Source: Eutypa lata | Taxonomy: Eukaryota; Ascomycota; Sordariomycetes; Xylariales; Diatrypaceae | Assembly (NCBI GenBank): GCA_022661535.1 | Contig: JAKULF010000001.1 | Location: 1,240,001-1,304,000 of the forward strand | DNA length: 64,000 bases | Direction of reading: 5' to 3' | Shown: piece after piece, positions 1-12,343 of the stretch | Position numbering within the stretch: the stretch's first letter is position 1 | Layout of the letters: each line of letters opens with the position of its first letter | Notes under the pieces: generated by a model | Told to the model about the DNA's origin: nothing | Databases searched by the model: none | The model's input: the letters and a program-made list of their open reading frames with translations, nothing else | Position numbers and translations under genes: made by a program

Positions 1-1932
1 GACAAGATTGACATGGACCCTGGCCTGGCTACAGCATCCCCACGGGGAAATATACGGGGAATCTAGAACTGATTATTACGTGTACATAATTCCAATAGAG
101 GGACCCTTCAGAGTTCCACTGCACTCAAGCGAGGCAACATTAAGAAGCCTGTCAATGGTAGATGGCAAGATAGTTATCACTAGCTCATAAGCATTTTCAG
201 GTGATACAACGAGGCTATAATAGCAGCAATGTCACACCATGAATTCTACTCAACGTTTCTACTGGTAATATAATCATAGTAGAAATATCCGAACTATATT
301 GACAAACACAGGAACATTGCCAATCATATAGGTGTCATTCCCTCGATGATTACCTACAATAGTCATTCAATCATATATTCTCATGCATGTTACCAATCAC
401 GCTCTACAAGGTAGTATCGACAGCCATATTGTCCAGGGTGCGTGATACGGATCTTTCAACATCCGTCCCTCGTGGTGTATATACGCGATATAACCACAAC
501 TAGCCGCGAAACAAGATATTGATGTGATTCTAAGACAGGTGTGCTCGTGAATGTTAGTTTCCGGGAATGCAATTGATCATGCTCACTTAACACCCGGGAG
601 TCTGGTGAGGTCGTAGTACTTGAACGGCCCGACATGTGGGTTTGGTGCAAGGTAATATTGAAACAGGGCTTCCTTATAAGGATAATAAGGAGAGTTGCAT
701 TGACTGCACTGTCTCACAGGAGAACTACTTGATACCTGGGTAGGCAAGTGAGAGAGTATGGGAGAGGCCGCCCTAAAGAAGATAAAGAAAGAAAGAAAGT
801 GTGTGATACTGATACCGCTCCGGCGGCTCTGTAGAGGGGGGGAGGGGAACTTTTGGGCCGCGGGTTTTGAGTTCTTTAGTGTGGGCATGTGATTTGGTTT
901 AGCTGCCAGTGAGGGACAAGGTCTCGTGCAGTAGAATCTAACGAATGTATTCGCACCGATTGGATGGTTCCCCACAAAGCCAAGACGCAGATGTAAGCCA
1001 AAACCCATCATCTGATTAGCACCCATGCCAACCTTGAATGTACTTATGTATGTAAATGCAAAGTACTGCCGGTCAAACAGGTACCTTGTTTCTGCTTGTG
1101 CATCATGCGAAAGTGACGGTATTGTAGTTGTATGGCTGCTATACTGGCTCCTGGCTGCTGGCTATCCTCGGAATGAAGCGATGGCCGGCGCATGATGTTT
1201 TGATCTATCCTTGTTCTTGCTCTACTATTGGACCCTTCGGATACGTACTAGATCACTACCTCCCATTCACACACCCTCTTCTTTCTGTTAGTGATCAAGT
1301 ACTTCGTAAAAAGAATTAAAATATCGGACCCAGCCTGCATCTCAATGTCTACCATTCCAGTCATTCCATCTTCTCATTGCCCATTCCAATTGCTTACAGG
1401 TGTTCGTGACCAAAGCGATGGATGTACCGTAATTTGGGAAGACTACCCCACAGAGCTAATGTCACTCTAATCCTGATTGGTAGAGAGTTTGATAACGGTG
1501 CATGCGGGGACGCTGCCGTCTCTTGTTGCGAACGCGGGGAAACAGCCACAAAAGAACAAGCAGGACCCAGCGACCAACTCCACACACGTGCGTTCTTCTG
1601 GAACCCCAGCACCACCCCAGTGTCCGTAGGCTGTCCATACCAAGTATAGCGTTATAACTTAGTACTGCTACTTAGGTTATAATACTTCTAGTACTTATAC
1701 TTAGCACTGGAACTACCTTGGTTACCTTGGTAGAGATACCCTATCAATCCTGGAATAATCGACTTACCGACCGCTACCGCTACACGATGAATCGACAAGG
1801 GCGGAATTCTGTCCCATCCTAATTTAATTCCAACTGTATTCTTTTCTATCTCATCATTAAAAATCCCCTCTTTCGATCTCATTGAAAAAGCCTTTTTTCT
1901 TGTCCACATAGTTAGATAATAATTAGACAAAG
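1..1932. other. gene-poor stretch at left edge
   Basis: No gene can be supported here. Short open frames exist on both strands, but none has recognisable domain content or intron structure. The last few hundred bases (about 1350-1932) are the likely upstream region of the C2H2 gene. An open frame at positions 2-190 running off the left edge could be the last exon of a gene outside the window, but nothing supports this beyond its being open. Confidence 0.5.
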
Positions 1933-2900
1933 ATGGACCAAACTCAAGTACGGCGTCGGCGACGAGGAGGGTCTAATGACTCGCAACAATCACAACAGCA
2001 GCAGCAGCAGCAACAGCAGCAACAGCAACGATTATGTTCCCACTGTGGCCGCAGCTTCAAACGATCCGAACATTTGGAACGCCATGTACGAACGCGTTGG
2101 TCTGCCCAGTCCTTCCTCCTCCTACTACTCCTACTCCTACTTTACTCCTACAGTTTACCCCAACTTTTACTCCACAGCTTACTATTATGCAATACACCAC
2201 CTATCTTATCTACTGTTAATTGCTAATATAATCATCCAAATTTGAATAGACACCAAAGAAAAGCCTTATGTATGTCACTGTGGCTCGGCATTCTCTCGTC
2301 GCGACTTGTTGACGCGACATCAAAGAATCGCCCATGAGTCTGCATCATCTACTTCACCGGATGCTCCTCCATCGGATGACATCCAACAGGCTGCTATTGA
2401 GTCTGATCAATCATCAGCCGCTGATTTGACCCCCGTCTCTGATGTGAGCGGTCCTCATTGGCTTCCGCAGCCACAGTACCTGGATCAATCCCAAGTAATG
2501 GCTGATAACCATTATGCGACATCGCCTCCATCCTATCAGCAGCAGTTCCCAGGCCATGACTTCTTTGCGAACGGTAAGCCGGTCTAACCATTTCTTTTCC
2601 CCCCTGCGACCTCCTCCCCCTTTTCCTGGTCGAATAAAGCTCCATGGACCATTTTCAAAATAAGCTCTAGGCATCCTACTAACAGTCTAAAAAGCCCAAA
2701 ACGTGTCCGGTTATAATGACTTCAAAGATATCAACAACTTTGTGGACAATGGAGGCATGCCTTTGCACTGGAACCCGTACCATTATGAAACAGGGACGGA
2801 GCAGGACTTTGTAGATCCGGCTTTACAGGGATTCATGTCTTCTGATCCCTCAACTTACATTGCTCATGCTCACCACCATCCAGAAGCTTACAACCACTAG
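1933..2900 (+). CDS. C2H2 zinc-finger protein, poly-Q, three exons
   Basis: Exons 1933-2095, 2250-2573 and 2695-2900 join in phase to 230 residues. Intron 1 (154 nt) splits the linker between the two fingers; intron 2 has a TACTAAC branch site. The N-terminus has a basic run (about residues 7-11) and a glutamine tract (about 18-32, pure CAA/CAG). Two tandem fingers follow: C35-C38-H51-H55, then C63-C65-H78-H83, the second with only one residue between its cysteines. The THTKEKPY linker is what fixes the splice. The rest is acidic and Ser/Pro-rich without a recognised domain. A nuclear, DNA-binding transcriptional regulator is likely from the paired fingers; the target is unknown. The splice model is my reading and is well constrained by phase and finger spacing. 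Confidence 0.85.
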
Positions 2901-4941
2901 CCACTCGAAAAATCAATCTTTATAACGCAAATGGGTATGGGAGAGGTCTCTCATAACGGTTGGCCATCTCCGACCGATATATAACGAAATAGCTCTCCGC
3001 TAGCAAGAGACGCATAGTATTCTCTCAGCACCACTGGTCCCACCGTAGGGCAGTGTGGGCATATACAGAGAAACCAAATAATATTAGCAAGATACCCGAA
3101 TAGGAGACAAGCTATGTCACAATGACCAAATACATATTCCGCATGATACTTTTTATTTGATTCGTTTGGTGACTTTTCTGTGGTATTGCATTTTTATTTT
3201 TATTTTTTTATCCTTGAGTTACCGCATCTGAAATTCACATCTCTGTTGACTAGGGCTTAGCAACACTTAATCCACATATTGTAAGGTTTAGAAGGCGGAT
3301 TTCATTTCAGGGGAACCCAACTCATCTCGGAACAACGCCTAGCTCTGCATCGTGGTCTCCTGGCGTTGGAAGACACATTGATATGTTCTGCCTGCTGGAC
3401 ATAGACAGTCAATTAGTGTTCAGATGAAGAAAAGATTCTTTTTGTTTCCCACTTAACGAATGGGCCAAATCCTCCTACCATCAAAAGTTACAATGCGAAA
3501 CATTATACCCGCCAGGTCCCGTTAGGGGTAGCTAAGAATACGAAGACTAACCTTATGACTACTGGAGCTTGTCCAAAGACTCCTGCCTGAGGACCAAGGT
3601 GTTCAGTGCTATAAATGTATACAGGATATCCATAGGCTTAAACCTGGAGGTGAATAGCTGTGGAACTTTGGAATCGAAATTTCGTCAACTTGGGCTTATA
3701 ACCTCTTAATAAATAGCATGCTTGTTCTGTCGATGTCTTGGACCCCTCCCTCTCTCTGACCCACCAACGCTATCCAGTCAATTGCTCATGGGGCACCACC
3801 ACTAGATTTCATGAAAGCGAATTTACTCTTCAAGCTGTGACGATAGTTCTTCAATACGAAGGTATTGTTCCAGAATCGAGCATCTTTCCAAAATAACTTC
3901 GTTCTTGTTTGTTGCATCTGAGGATCGGTTCATAATGCCTTAAAGGCTCCATCTTCCCGGTTTATGTCTTGCAATTTTATGCTATTCTTGCAATTTTATT
4001 TTAGATAAAAGTAGAAAGTTACTACGATCACTAAAACTACAGCCCACTAAGATGGGAGAGTTTGTTTTTGCAACAAAAGGAAATAAAATAGCAATGAATG
4101 CAAGTGGGTGATGCAGTGTTCGAATTGTCCATAGAGGGAGAAGAAAAAAGAAAAACCTGCAAAAAAATCGCAAGCGTCGAATGGGACTCAAGCGACCGAA
4201 AAACCACGCCGTTTTTCTGGCGACTAATTACCAAACACTACACCACAGTGCCACACGCGCAGTGAGAGCCAGGAAACGTCTGATAGAATGGCAACCTAAT
4301 TTGTCTTATCTGCTACACACTGCCACATGTGTCAAAATATCCCATGGCAACCTAAATTTCAATAATTACCACAAGGGACAAGGCTTCTAATAACAATCTA
4401 ATCATTGCAACTTTAGGTCAACAGGTGCCTGCTAATTATAATACATATAAATTAATGTTTCCGCGCCATGTTGGCGTTGCACTCCCCATACAGAATTCAA
4501 CACTATATTTTCGTTGCAGCTGTTCCTGTCAAAGTAAAACGATCAATAACGGAAGTCTGCATAGCGCTGAATTGTTTCTTTCAAAAATTAATGCACCAAT
4601 CCTGAAGGCGAAGAAACCAGCTTCCAGAATACTACAAATTTCGACGGTTCTTTGCTCCTGTAATCCCTTTTCAGCTCTGAGGACATGATCTCTTGGCACC
4701 ATTAAAATATATCTTTGGACCTACACACCATTTGACAGTACAACACAGCAAATACAACAATGCTCTACTCGCATTATAGTAGAAGTGGAAAAGAAGGATA
4801 ATTAGAGTGCAACTTGGACCTATCTACGATAACGAGAAGAGTAGATAAAGTAACTCAAAGACGACAGGATACCCGTCTAGTTAGAGAAGGGGACATTTTC
4901 AGGAGAAAAAATTCTGGAGGTGAAGAATAGTATTAACATAA
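2901..4941. other. intergenic region, no gene seen
   Basis: About 2 kb between the C2H2 gene and the MITE. It contains T-rich runs near 3190-3210 and short open frames on both strands that show no domain, no coherent intron structure and no protein-like composition. I see no RNA gene here. Confidence 0.5.
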
Positions 4942-5365
4942 GAAAGTTGTTATTTAGGCAGTGCTCCGGAATTTATTTGGATAGTATTCCTTAAGTATTT
5001 CCCACCATAATTCCCGTTATTCGCGATTAATCCTTTGTTAATGAACAAATATTATTCATTAGCCCTTTTAAAGCATATAAGCGTAAGATTTAAAGTAATA
5101 AATAGCTTATAGCTAGCTATATTAAATGGATTCGGCTCGTTTATAGGGGCTATGATAACGACCTTGACGGTAACATAGTATACATCTTATAGCCTTTACG
5201 TAACGTACCGATAACGTGATAAAATCCATTATAAATAACCTCATATTGATTTAAATACCGTTATAATACTGCAAGCGAAATATAGTATATACATTGGCTA
5301 AGTGGTGGGAGTTATGGTGGTAAATACTTAGGGAACACTGCCCAAATAACAATTCTCTAACATAA
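4934..5365. mobile_element. 416-bp MITE with 8-bp target-site duplication
   Basis: The direct repeat TAACATAA occurs at 4934-4941 and exactly again at 5358-5365. Between them, 4942-5357 begins GAAAGTTGTTATTTAGGCAG and its right end, read on the other strand, begins GAGAATTGTTATTTGGGCAG. The inverted similarity continues inward (AGTATTTCCCACCATAA on the left against AGTATTTACCACCATAA on the right) after roughly 22 extra bases in the left arm. The interior is AT-rich and codes for nothing. Small size, inverted ends and an 8-bp duplication fit a non-autonomous DNA transposon; the duplication length suggests the hAT group, but other superfamilies with 8-bp duplications are not excluded. Confidence 0.8.
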
Positions 5366-5582
5366 ATAAGGACTTTTGGTCTAGTTCTATGACGAAAATG
5401 CTCCGATAAAACTTGGGACTTGACAACCAGGTTTCGAGAGGGCTCTCATGAGGACTGGTCAGATTCGCTCGAATGTGTGGATGGTAGGTGTGCTAGTGAG
5501 GCATATCGCATCTCCAAACTTACGGGAGCGAGCGAAGGGACATCTGAGGAACTCAGGTAATATTCCAAAAAGACCACAAAAT

Positions 5583-6092
5583 CTATTTCTTAAACACAGT
5601 CTCCTCCAACGCCTCTCCACCCCCCACCTTGACCTTCTCCGCCCCCACCATCACGAACGCAATACGGCAAGGCTCGTCAGTGCGGTTCGTCCACTTGTGG
5701 TTGACGCCGCCCTGGACGATGAACTCGCCCGTCCGCACGGTCTTCTCCTCGCCGCCGTCCAGCTCGAGCACGATCTCGCCCGAAACGACAACCCCGTAAT
5801 CCAGGCTGAGCGTGCGGTGCATGGGCGCGCTGAACTTGGGCGCGATGTCCGACACGCAGAAGATCACGCCGCTCGGGGGACACCGCGGGAGCGTGCTAGA
5901 TGCGGCGGACCCCTGCTCGGCGTTGGACACCGGGACTGCCGCCCGCGTGTCGAAAATGGAGAATGCGCTGCCGCTGGGCCCAAAGGGCTGGAAGGGCTCG
6001 ATTGCTTGGTCCGAGTGGAAGATCGAGGTGCCGTCTTCTTTGTGCGTGGTGGTGATGACGCGGGGGTTAGGGAGGGGTTTTGTGGATGGCAT
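5583..6092 (-). CDS. cupin-domain protein, 169 aa
   Basis: Single exon. The first ATG in frame gives MPSTKPLPNPRV; the frame stays open eight codons further upstream but has no ATG there. The second half carries a conserved cupin barrel: motif 1 around HRTLSLDYGVVVSGE, with the strand-turn G, then ELDGGEE, and motif 2 around GEFIVQGGVNHKWTN with its histidine. This is the layout of fungal Cupin_2 proteins, a fold used by dioxygenases, isomerases, decarboxylases and non-enzymatic proteins. Only part of the usual metal-ligand set (the two histidines) is obvious, so no reaction can be assigned. No signal peptide or membrane segment is seen, so it is probably cytosolic. GC content is higher than in the flanking spacer. 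Confidence 0.75.
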   Translation of the reverse strand: MPSTKPLPNPRVITTTHKEDGTSIFHSDQAIEPFQPFGPSGSAFSIFDTRAAVPVSNAEQGSAASSTLPRCPPSGVIFCVSDIAPKFSAPMHRTLSLDYGVVVSGEIVLELDGGEEKTVRTGEFIVQGGVNHKWTNRTDEPCRIAFVMVGAEKVKVGGGEALEETVFKK

Positions 6093-6984
6093 ATTTAGTT
6101 GCTGATTGATTGACAAGGGGTGTCCTTAGAGTGAGAGGTCTGACTAGGTTCGAGAGAATACGGATAGAGATAATTTGAGATATCTGTTGATTCGAATTTA
6201 GGAGTTTTGGTTAGAGGATTAAGGTAAGAGTATCAGATTTCAATCTTGGCATATCTCTTGGCTTTATAACCGTAGAGGATCATGGCGGTCTTGCAAATGG
6301 GGGCTGCCTTTACGTGCCTTCGAAGCGGATTTAGGGCCCGCACGCCTTACCCCGTTCAGTAAGTTGCATGAGGTTCTCGCGATCCTTCTTGCGCGCCAAG
6401 CCCTGCGATTGGTTCATCCCAAACACCGCAATAACTAGCTGCTGCAGACCACTTAAAGCATAGTCTATTTTTATTTCGTGTTACTATCAGTGAGGAGGAG
6501 TCGTAGTCTAAAGATAACGGTCTGAGATGCACTACTCTGTCTTTCGCTATGGAAACTGGATCCAATGAAGGCTCAGCCTTCAAGTTAGCCCCTTTAGCAC
6601 GACTCACGCCTAAAAACATATGGGTGCCTGCAACATGATCATGGTTTGACTACTTATCTAGTATAATAATGTAAGCATGTGGGTTTGATTATGATCTCAG
6701 GTGCGAGATGTATTAGAGCGTTTAAATTAGCTTTGTATGTGTTGGTTTTTAATAATATCTATCCAAAATCGGTCAGTGCAAGACCTGACTACACAGTTAT
6801 TCAATCTTCCTAGGTCAAGGATTCTTGTACAACCCTGTAATACTAAATTATCCCTTTCCACCATTGATACCATTTGTTAAAGTTGAGGGGAAGCTTGCTT
6901 AATTATATACCACTGTCTTGTAGCATGGTTGAACTAGAAGCTCTGCAGCCCAGCTCAGGAATACAGTCACGCATATGACAGAGC
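6093..6984. other. intergenic, cupin promoter side
   Basis: About 0.9 kb holding the upstream region of the minus-strand cupin gene and the 3' flank of the MFS transporter gene. No gene, repeat or RNA is supported. Confidence 0.5.
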
Positions 6985-8465
6985 TTAGAACACCTCCTTA
7001 ACACGCCAGCTAACAGCCAGGACCCTAGCGGCGAGGAAGAAGCTCATAGCGATGAAATAGGATAGCGCCGCGAAGATGATCAGCGCAGTCCACCCCTGCT
7101 CCTCGGTACCGAAGCCGAGAAGCGCGCCGCCGATGGGGACGCTCGTCAGGGTGCCGACGCTGGCCGTCATGAGAGCAGTGGAGTAGAACCGACCGTAGTC
7201 CCTCGCGTCACACAGCTGACCGATGCAAACGGGATATAGGCCGAGGTTGCTCCCGCTAGCGAAGCCGAACGTCACGGCGAAGACGATGAGCAGCGCTTTG
7301 GAGTCGCCGGCGGGCAGCCAGAAGCCCAAGATGGTCGCAGCACACAACCCGTTCGTTATGACGATGACGTTGAACCGCCCGACCTTGTCGGCGAGCAGGC
7401 CCGGGAGGCACCGGCCGAAGAACGATCCCGCGTTGAGCAGCGCTAGGAGCGTGTATGCGTCCGTCGCTTCCTGGCCGTGCGCTGCGGCGTACGAGACGAT
7501 GAACGTCAGCGGGATGAAGATCCCCCATTCCATGAACCAAACGCCGGCGCAGCAGAAGGTAAACTTGAGGTCACGGAATAGCGACCAGTCGGGGAGCGCG
7601 GAGACCTTCCGCTTGGTGGGCGGGAGGCGGGAGCGGACAAGGAGGTTAGCCAAGACCGAGAGCCCGAGGATGATGAAGCCCTCGATCCGCGTAGTCCACG
7701 CGAAGCCGAGTCTGGGCACGAGGCCCTGGAACAGAAAGGGGAAGGCGATACCGCCCACGGAGCCGGCAGTCGTGGCGATGCCGGTAGCTAGACCACGTCG
7801 TTCCTTGAAGAAATGGGCGATCACGCCATAGGCTGGCACGTTGAGAAGAGCACCGCCGAGGCCGCCTAGTACTGCGTAGGTGAGGAAGATTTGGTAGTAC
7901 TCTACGACGCACGTGTTAGTATACCAGGCTTCCGGTCTGCATTGAAAGGGTATTATTACTCACCTTCACATAGACCCAAAAGCAATTGGCTGGCAACGAC
8001 TAGTAGGCTACCAACTGCAACTAGCACTCGTGGGCCATGTCGGTCGAAGATGGGCCCGACTTGGATTCCAGCAAAGAATACCATGAACAGGTAGGTGCTG
8101 AAGATCCAGCCGACCGTGGACGAGTCGTAGCCAGCGAGTTGGTGCGTGGTGAAGTACGACTCGAAGACGGCGGCAGAGTTGATGATGCCGTAGACGGAGA
8201 TCATGGAACAGAATGAGCCCAAGACTACTAGCCAGGCACTCAGCCCGCCTTCGGGGAAGGTGATGTCGGCGTCATCTTCGGCTTGGACATCATCATCAGT
8301 ATCACCACCACCGGCGGAGTCCCGGATGGATGGTACTAGTCCGGCTTCCGCATCACCACGGTCCGGGGTCTTTTCGATGTGTTGTACCGGCTGAGCTGGG
8401 ATGCCCGCCGGGACAGTTTGATTCACAGGGCAGCTGTCATCTGCATTTTGAAAACCAAGGGTCAT
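6985..8465 (-). CDS. MFS transporter, monocarboxylate (MCT) type
   Basis: Exons 8465-7964 and 7901-6985 join through a 62-nt intron (GTGAGT donor, TACTAAC branch, TAG acceptor) to 472 residues. The N-terminal ~90 residues are hydrophilic and acidic and precede FPEGGLSAWLVVLGSF, the typical start of transmembrane segment 1 in fungal MCT-like permeases. The loop after segment 2 holds GPIFDRHGPR, the MFS signature between segments 2 and 3. A long central loop contains SRLPPTKRK, and hydrophobic segments follow to the end, about 12 in all. It is a plasma- or vacuolar-membrane permease, probably for a monocarboxylate or similar organic acid; the substrate cannot be read from sequence. The permease gene downstream is on the same strand but is a separate unit. 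Confidence 0.9.
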
Positions 8466-9184
8466 GGGTGTAGTAACACACGACCCTCTCTGTATTTACC
8501 TAATTATAGGGTATAAATAACAATGAAGCCTTATGTAATTTCCGAAGAACATGAAATTATCTCACTCAATCGATCCCAACTCCCTTCACCAATCAGCAAA
8601 AGTCAAATTGAGGCAGACATTCTCGAGAGATTGTTCAATTTTTTTTTCTCTTTTCCACTGGAAGACGAAGCGCTATTTGTATTAGCCTAAAATTTTCACC
8701 TTTAGGGGTCTTAGCTCCTAATGCTACACCGCAAAGGAGCGCCGGATACCGTCGCAGCCCGCCGAAGGTTTCTTGGCATGACCCCGAAGAAACAGTCCAT
8801 CCTCACAGTCGGTCAAGAATAAATGGGCGCTATCCCGCTTCAGCATGAAACTGTTACATAATAGTTTCTCGACAACCTGACATTTATGACATCAAGTCAA
8901 CTCATTCGTTCATTGAATAGATGTCGTATTAAGCGACCCACTGTCGCCATTCTGACAGATGACAGACAACGTTACTCAACAGAGCCCCGCGTCCCGGAGA
9001 CATGGGTTTCTTCTATGAGGTGGGTGAGTATACACAAGGATTGCGTCACCTCAGTCGATGCTCACCATCATAGCTACATAGTTCTGGTGTTTCACTTTAA
9101 CGGAATATACAGTCCACAATAGCCTTCCTGCAAACGTATTCAGCGTCTATACTGACAGTAATCGCCATTTCGATGACTTGCTAA
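8466..9184. other. intergenic, MFS promoter side
   Basis: About 0.7 kb between the MFS start codon and the stop of the permease gene. A T-rich run lies near 8638-8656. No gene or RNA is supported. Confidence 0.5.
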
Positions 9185-11258
9185 TTATAAATTGCTCGTG
9201 AGACCATCTGACTCCGGGGGTCCTTCATACACTGTTGTGACATAAAGTTAGTTTCATTAATGAGAACAGCAGAGTATTTTACACCATATGCTTAAAAGGG
9301 GGGGTTGCTACATTCAAGCAAGCCTGCTTTCGTTGACTTTGCTCGGTAACTACCAATGCGCCAAGGGAATAAATACGTACCTTTTCGAGCGTAAGCAATA
9401 TACCAGATGGCACTCAGTACCATGAAGCCAACAAAGACCACAATGGCATAGTTCATGCTGATTGCCGTGACAGGGAGGGCCGTAGGCATGGAGAAGAGCA
9501 CCAACTCAAAGAGGATCCACGCCACAGCAATCACGTTGACAATTGGCCCAGCTACCGAACCCATAGTCCAACGTGCACCGTTGACCTCCCTACGGCGGTG
9601 GAACAGCGATATGAAGATAGGGATGCCGTAAGACACGGCGAGTGAAATGACCCCAACCGAGACGAACGCCAGAAATGCAGAAGAGGATCCGAGATTGATT
9701 AGCCCTAGAAGCATTTGCACGACTGTGGTGAGGGCGAGTGCCCAGATTGGTGTTCCGTGGCGCTCGTCCAACTTTGACCACAGCCCGGCAAGCGGGATCG
9801 CTTTATCTCTCGCGAACGCCCAAGTGCACCGGGAAGCCGCTACCGTGATGGACACCGAGCAGAAGAATGTAATGATAAGGACGAGTGCCGTTAGGCCAGC
9901 ACCGCCACTAGGCGTGCCCATCACTTTGCCGAAGATATACGGGAGCGCTTGGCCCACTGGCGCTTCGAGGATATCTGCCAGGGCTGGCATGGTCGCACAT
10001 ATCGGGATGACCTGGATTTACTTTAATAAACATTATCCGATCACCCGCTCAGTCACATCAACAAGGCCGTAACTACGAGTATTGGAGGACTAGCGAAGAT
10101 ACACTTACGAAGAAAAGACCGGCAATCCCCCCAACAGGTACACAAAGTGATATTGCGGTAGGCAGCTTGATAGTCGGGTCTCCACATTCCTCTGCCATTG
10201 ACGATATCATACCAATCGCAGAAAAGCTATGGGTTATCAGTACATCATCAAGGTTCCAATTAGACTTATCAATGAATCCTTACGTGTAAGCCGCCGGAAG
10301 TATACCAATGAAAAAGGAGAAGTTTCCCCACCCGGAGAGAGACGTATCATAGTTCCCCTAAAGCAAGATAAGGTACCTCAGCATGCCAATGCTCTGAGTA
10401 AAGTTGATAATGGGGAAAAGTATTACCAGGGTAAAGCTGGGAGAATGTCTCCCGACCTCCGCTTTAGCAGACAGGCAGATGCAGGTCACGACGATGCTGA
10501 TGGCCGTGAACACGGCGCAGACGGTGTCGACGGCCGGGAGCAGGCGGTTGCCGAAGGCGACGACGGCGAAGGTCAGGCAGCACATGGCGTAGAAGATCAG
10601 CAGCAGCTGCCAGGGCTCGATGGCGAAGTCCGGGTTGAAGAGGCAGACGGCGGCGGCGACCAGCGACGCGAACCCGAAGTTCACCGACAGCGTGATGGTC
10701 CAGTTCCCGATCAGCCAGGTCCAGCCGGTGATGAAGGACAGGACCGTCCGGTACTTCGGGCTCGCCAGCTGGAACGACCAGTAGTACGGCCCCGCCGAGG
10801 TCGGGTACCGCGAGGCCAGCTCGCCCAGCGAGAGCGCTACGCACTCGGATAGGACCAGTACGACGATCCACCCCACGAACATCGGCAGCTGCCCTACTCG
10901 AGGTCAGCTTAGTCGTTCGTTACACCAGGATCCAGGCTGCTGCGTTAGTTAGGGGACGTACCACCGCCGTAGATCGCGCTTATAAGCGGCCCGCCGAATC
11001 CATATGGTATCTGCAACCGTCACGTCAGCCATGGACCGAGTTGAGCACTTTATGGTGGGATAAGGGTACACGGACAGCAGCTATTGCCAGAGATTGGAAC
11101 AGCAACGTGAACATAGATCTGTTCCTATGAAGCTGTGGCTTGTAGCCAAGCAATGTGAGGGCCTGAGCATCATGGGAGGTGCGTAGTTGAGATTGGCCCT
11201 GCTCGAGGTCTTTCGGCGTCGAGCCGCCCACAAAGTCCTTCTTCTCTATGGAAGTCAT
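9185..11258 (-). CDS. amino acid/choline permease (APC superfamily), seven exons
   Basis: Exons 11258-11070, 11010-10962, 10893-10427, 10357-10284, 10226-10109, 10011-9381 and 9231-9185 join in phase to 524 residues, the normal size for the fungal amino acid-choline transporter family. Marks of the family: a hydrophilic N-terminus followed by DAQALTLLGYKP, the segment IPYGFGGPLISAIYGGG, SLGELASRYPTSAGPYYW, ITGWTWLIGNW, SAIGMISSMAEECGDP and ASRCTWAFARDKAIP. About 12 hydrophobic segments are visible. The last exon encodes a short hydrophilic tail, VYEGPPESDGLTSNL; without that splice the frame reads through into unrelated sequence. Members import GABA, choline, polyamines or amino acids; the substrate here is undetermined. 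The small internal exons (49, 74 and 47 nt) are easily missed by simple ORF calling. Confidence 0.9.
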
Positions 11259-12343
11259 ATCCGAGATACGTTTTGAAAAGAGCAATATTTCCTCAGCTGA
11301 CAACTCCAATCTCCTTATCTCCTCGGTATTAGGAAGGTCGACAACTGCTCAGCTTGTTTCAAGAGGGTGTAAGCAGCAGCCTGTAGTAGTCACGTCACTC
11401 TTTTCTTCGCAGTGGTAATTACGAGATTTGACTAATAATTAGACATTGTTTTGGTAATACATGGCATATATCCTGCGATCTAGAATCCAGCCTCCCAGAA
11501 GATGGATAACAACTTGGACCAATCACTCCCGATACCCCGCGTAAGGTGGTAAGACCACCAGTTTGTAGTGTCTGACGTAGGATCTTGATAATCGATAGAG
11601 GGAGATAAGACCACGTAATGAATGATTTCCAACCATTCACGATCACCCTCTCCCACGATCGAGCTGAAAGGTCCTATCCAAATAAGTCATAGCGGAATTG
11701 GTCCGGAAGTGCCGAAAGCTACGACGGGATTGTTTCAAGCTTTGACTTACACGAAACCAAGCGTCATGTACCAATCACATGCCTTCTTGGCAATGCTTGA
11801 TCTTATCTCACCTCGAAATGCATATCCTTTCGGGGACCATTCTGATTGGTACACCAATCTCTCGATTGTGATAGTATATATCTAAGCTCCATTGGGAGTA
11901 AGCTCCGATAATGATAGGCCATTCGATCAAATCAAAGCCAAGGAGATAATCAGCAGCGGACTCTCAGTCAATATCAAAGCAACGATGAGCCAGCTATCAC
12001 TTCTTCAACTAGGATGCGATGTCATTTCCCAAAAGAAGTACTTTTGATGTATATACGAATAGCTTGAGGGATAGGTATACAACCAAGTACAGATGACATG
12101 TCAACGGGCCACTAAGCCCAAGGGTTCAACAGTACGGCATAGATGGATAGGTGGTGATACGCCCCATGTACCTAAGCCACTGCATTCGTATAATGTATTT
12201 ACAGCCTCAATAGCTTAGAGACATCATCTATGCTCGCATAATCCCATAGATATATACGTCACATTTCAGCCAAACAGATGTTACAATGAGTAAACTAATA
12301 ATCGACCTCCTAAACGGAATTTATATTACATCGATTGAATCTA
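11259..12343. other. intergenic, permease promoter side
   Basis: About 1.1 kb holding the upstream region of the permease gene and the 3' flank of the glutathione transferase gene. AT-rich towards 12000-12340. Nothing else is supported. Confidence 0.5.

Noticed and set aside
2..190. Open frame at the left edge, possible last exon of an upstream gene
   Set aside because: Only about 60 codons, no domain, no acceptor visible because the window begins there. It cannot be told from chance.
583..1026. 147-codon minus-strand frame
   Set aside because: Low-complexity mix with no domain, start context or splice partners; overlapping frames exist on the same strand.
5448..6098. 216-codon plus-strand frame over the cupin gene
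   Set aside because: Antisense shadow of the GC-rich cupin coding sequence.
5677..6984. Idea that cupin, MFS transporter and permease form a secondary-metabolite cluster
   Set aside because: No backbone enzyme (polyketide synthase, peptide synthetase, terpene cyclase) and no tailoring genes nearby; ordinary transporter genes suffice as an explanation.
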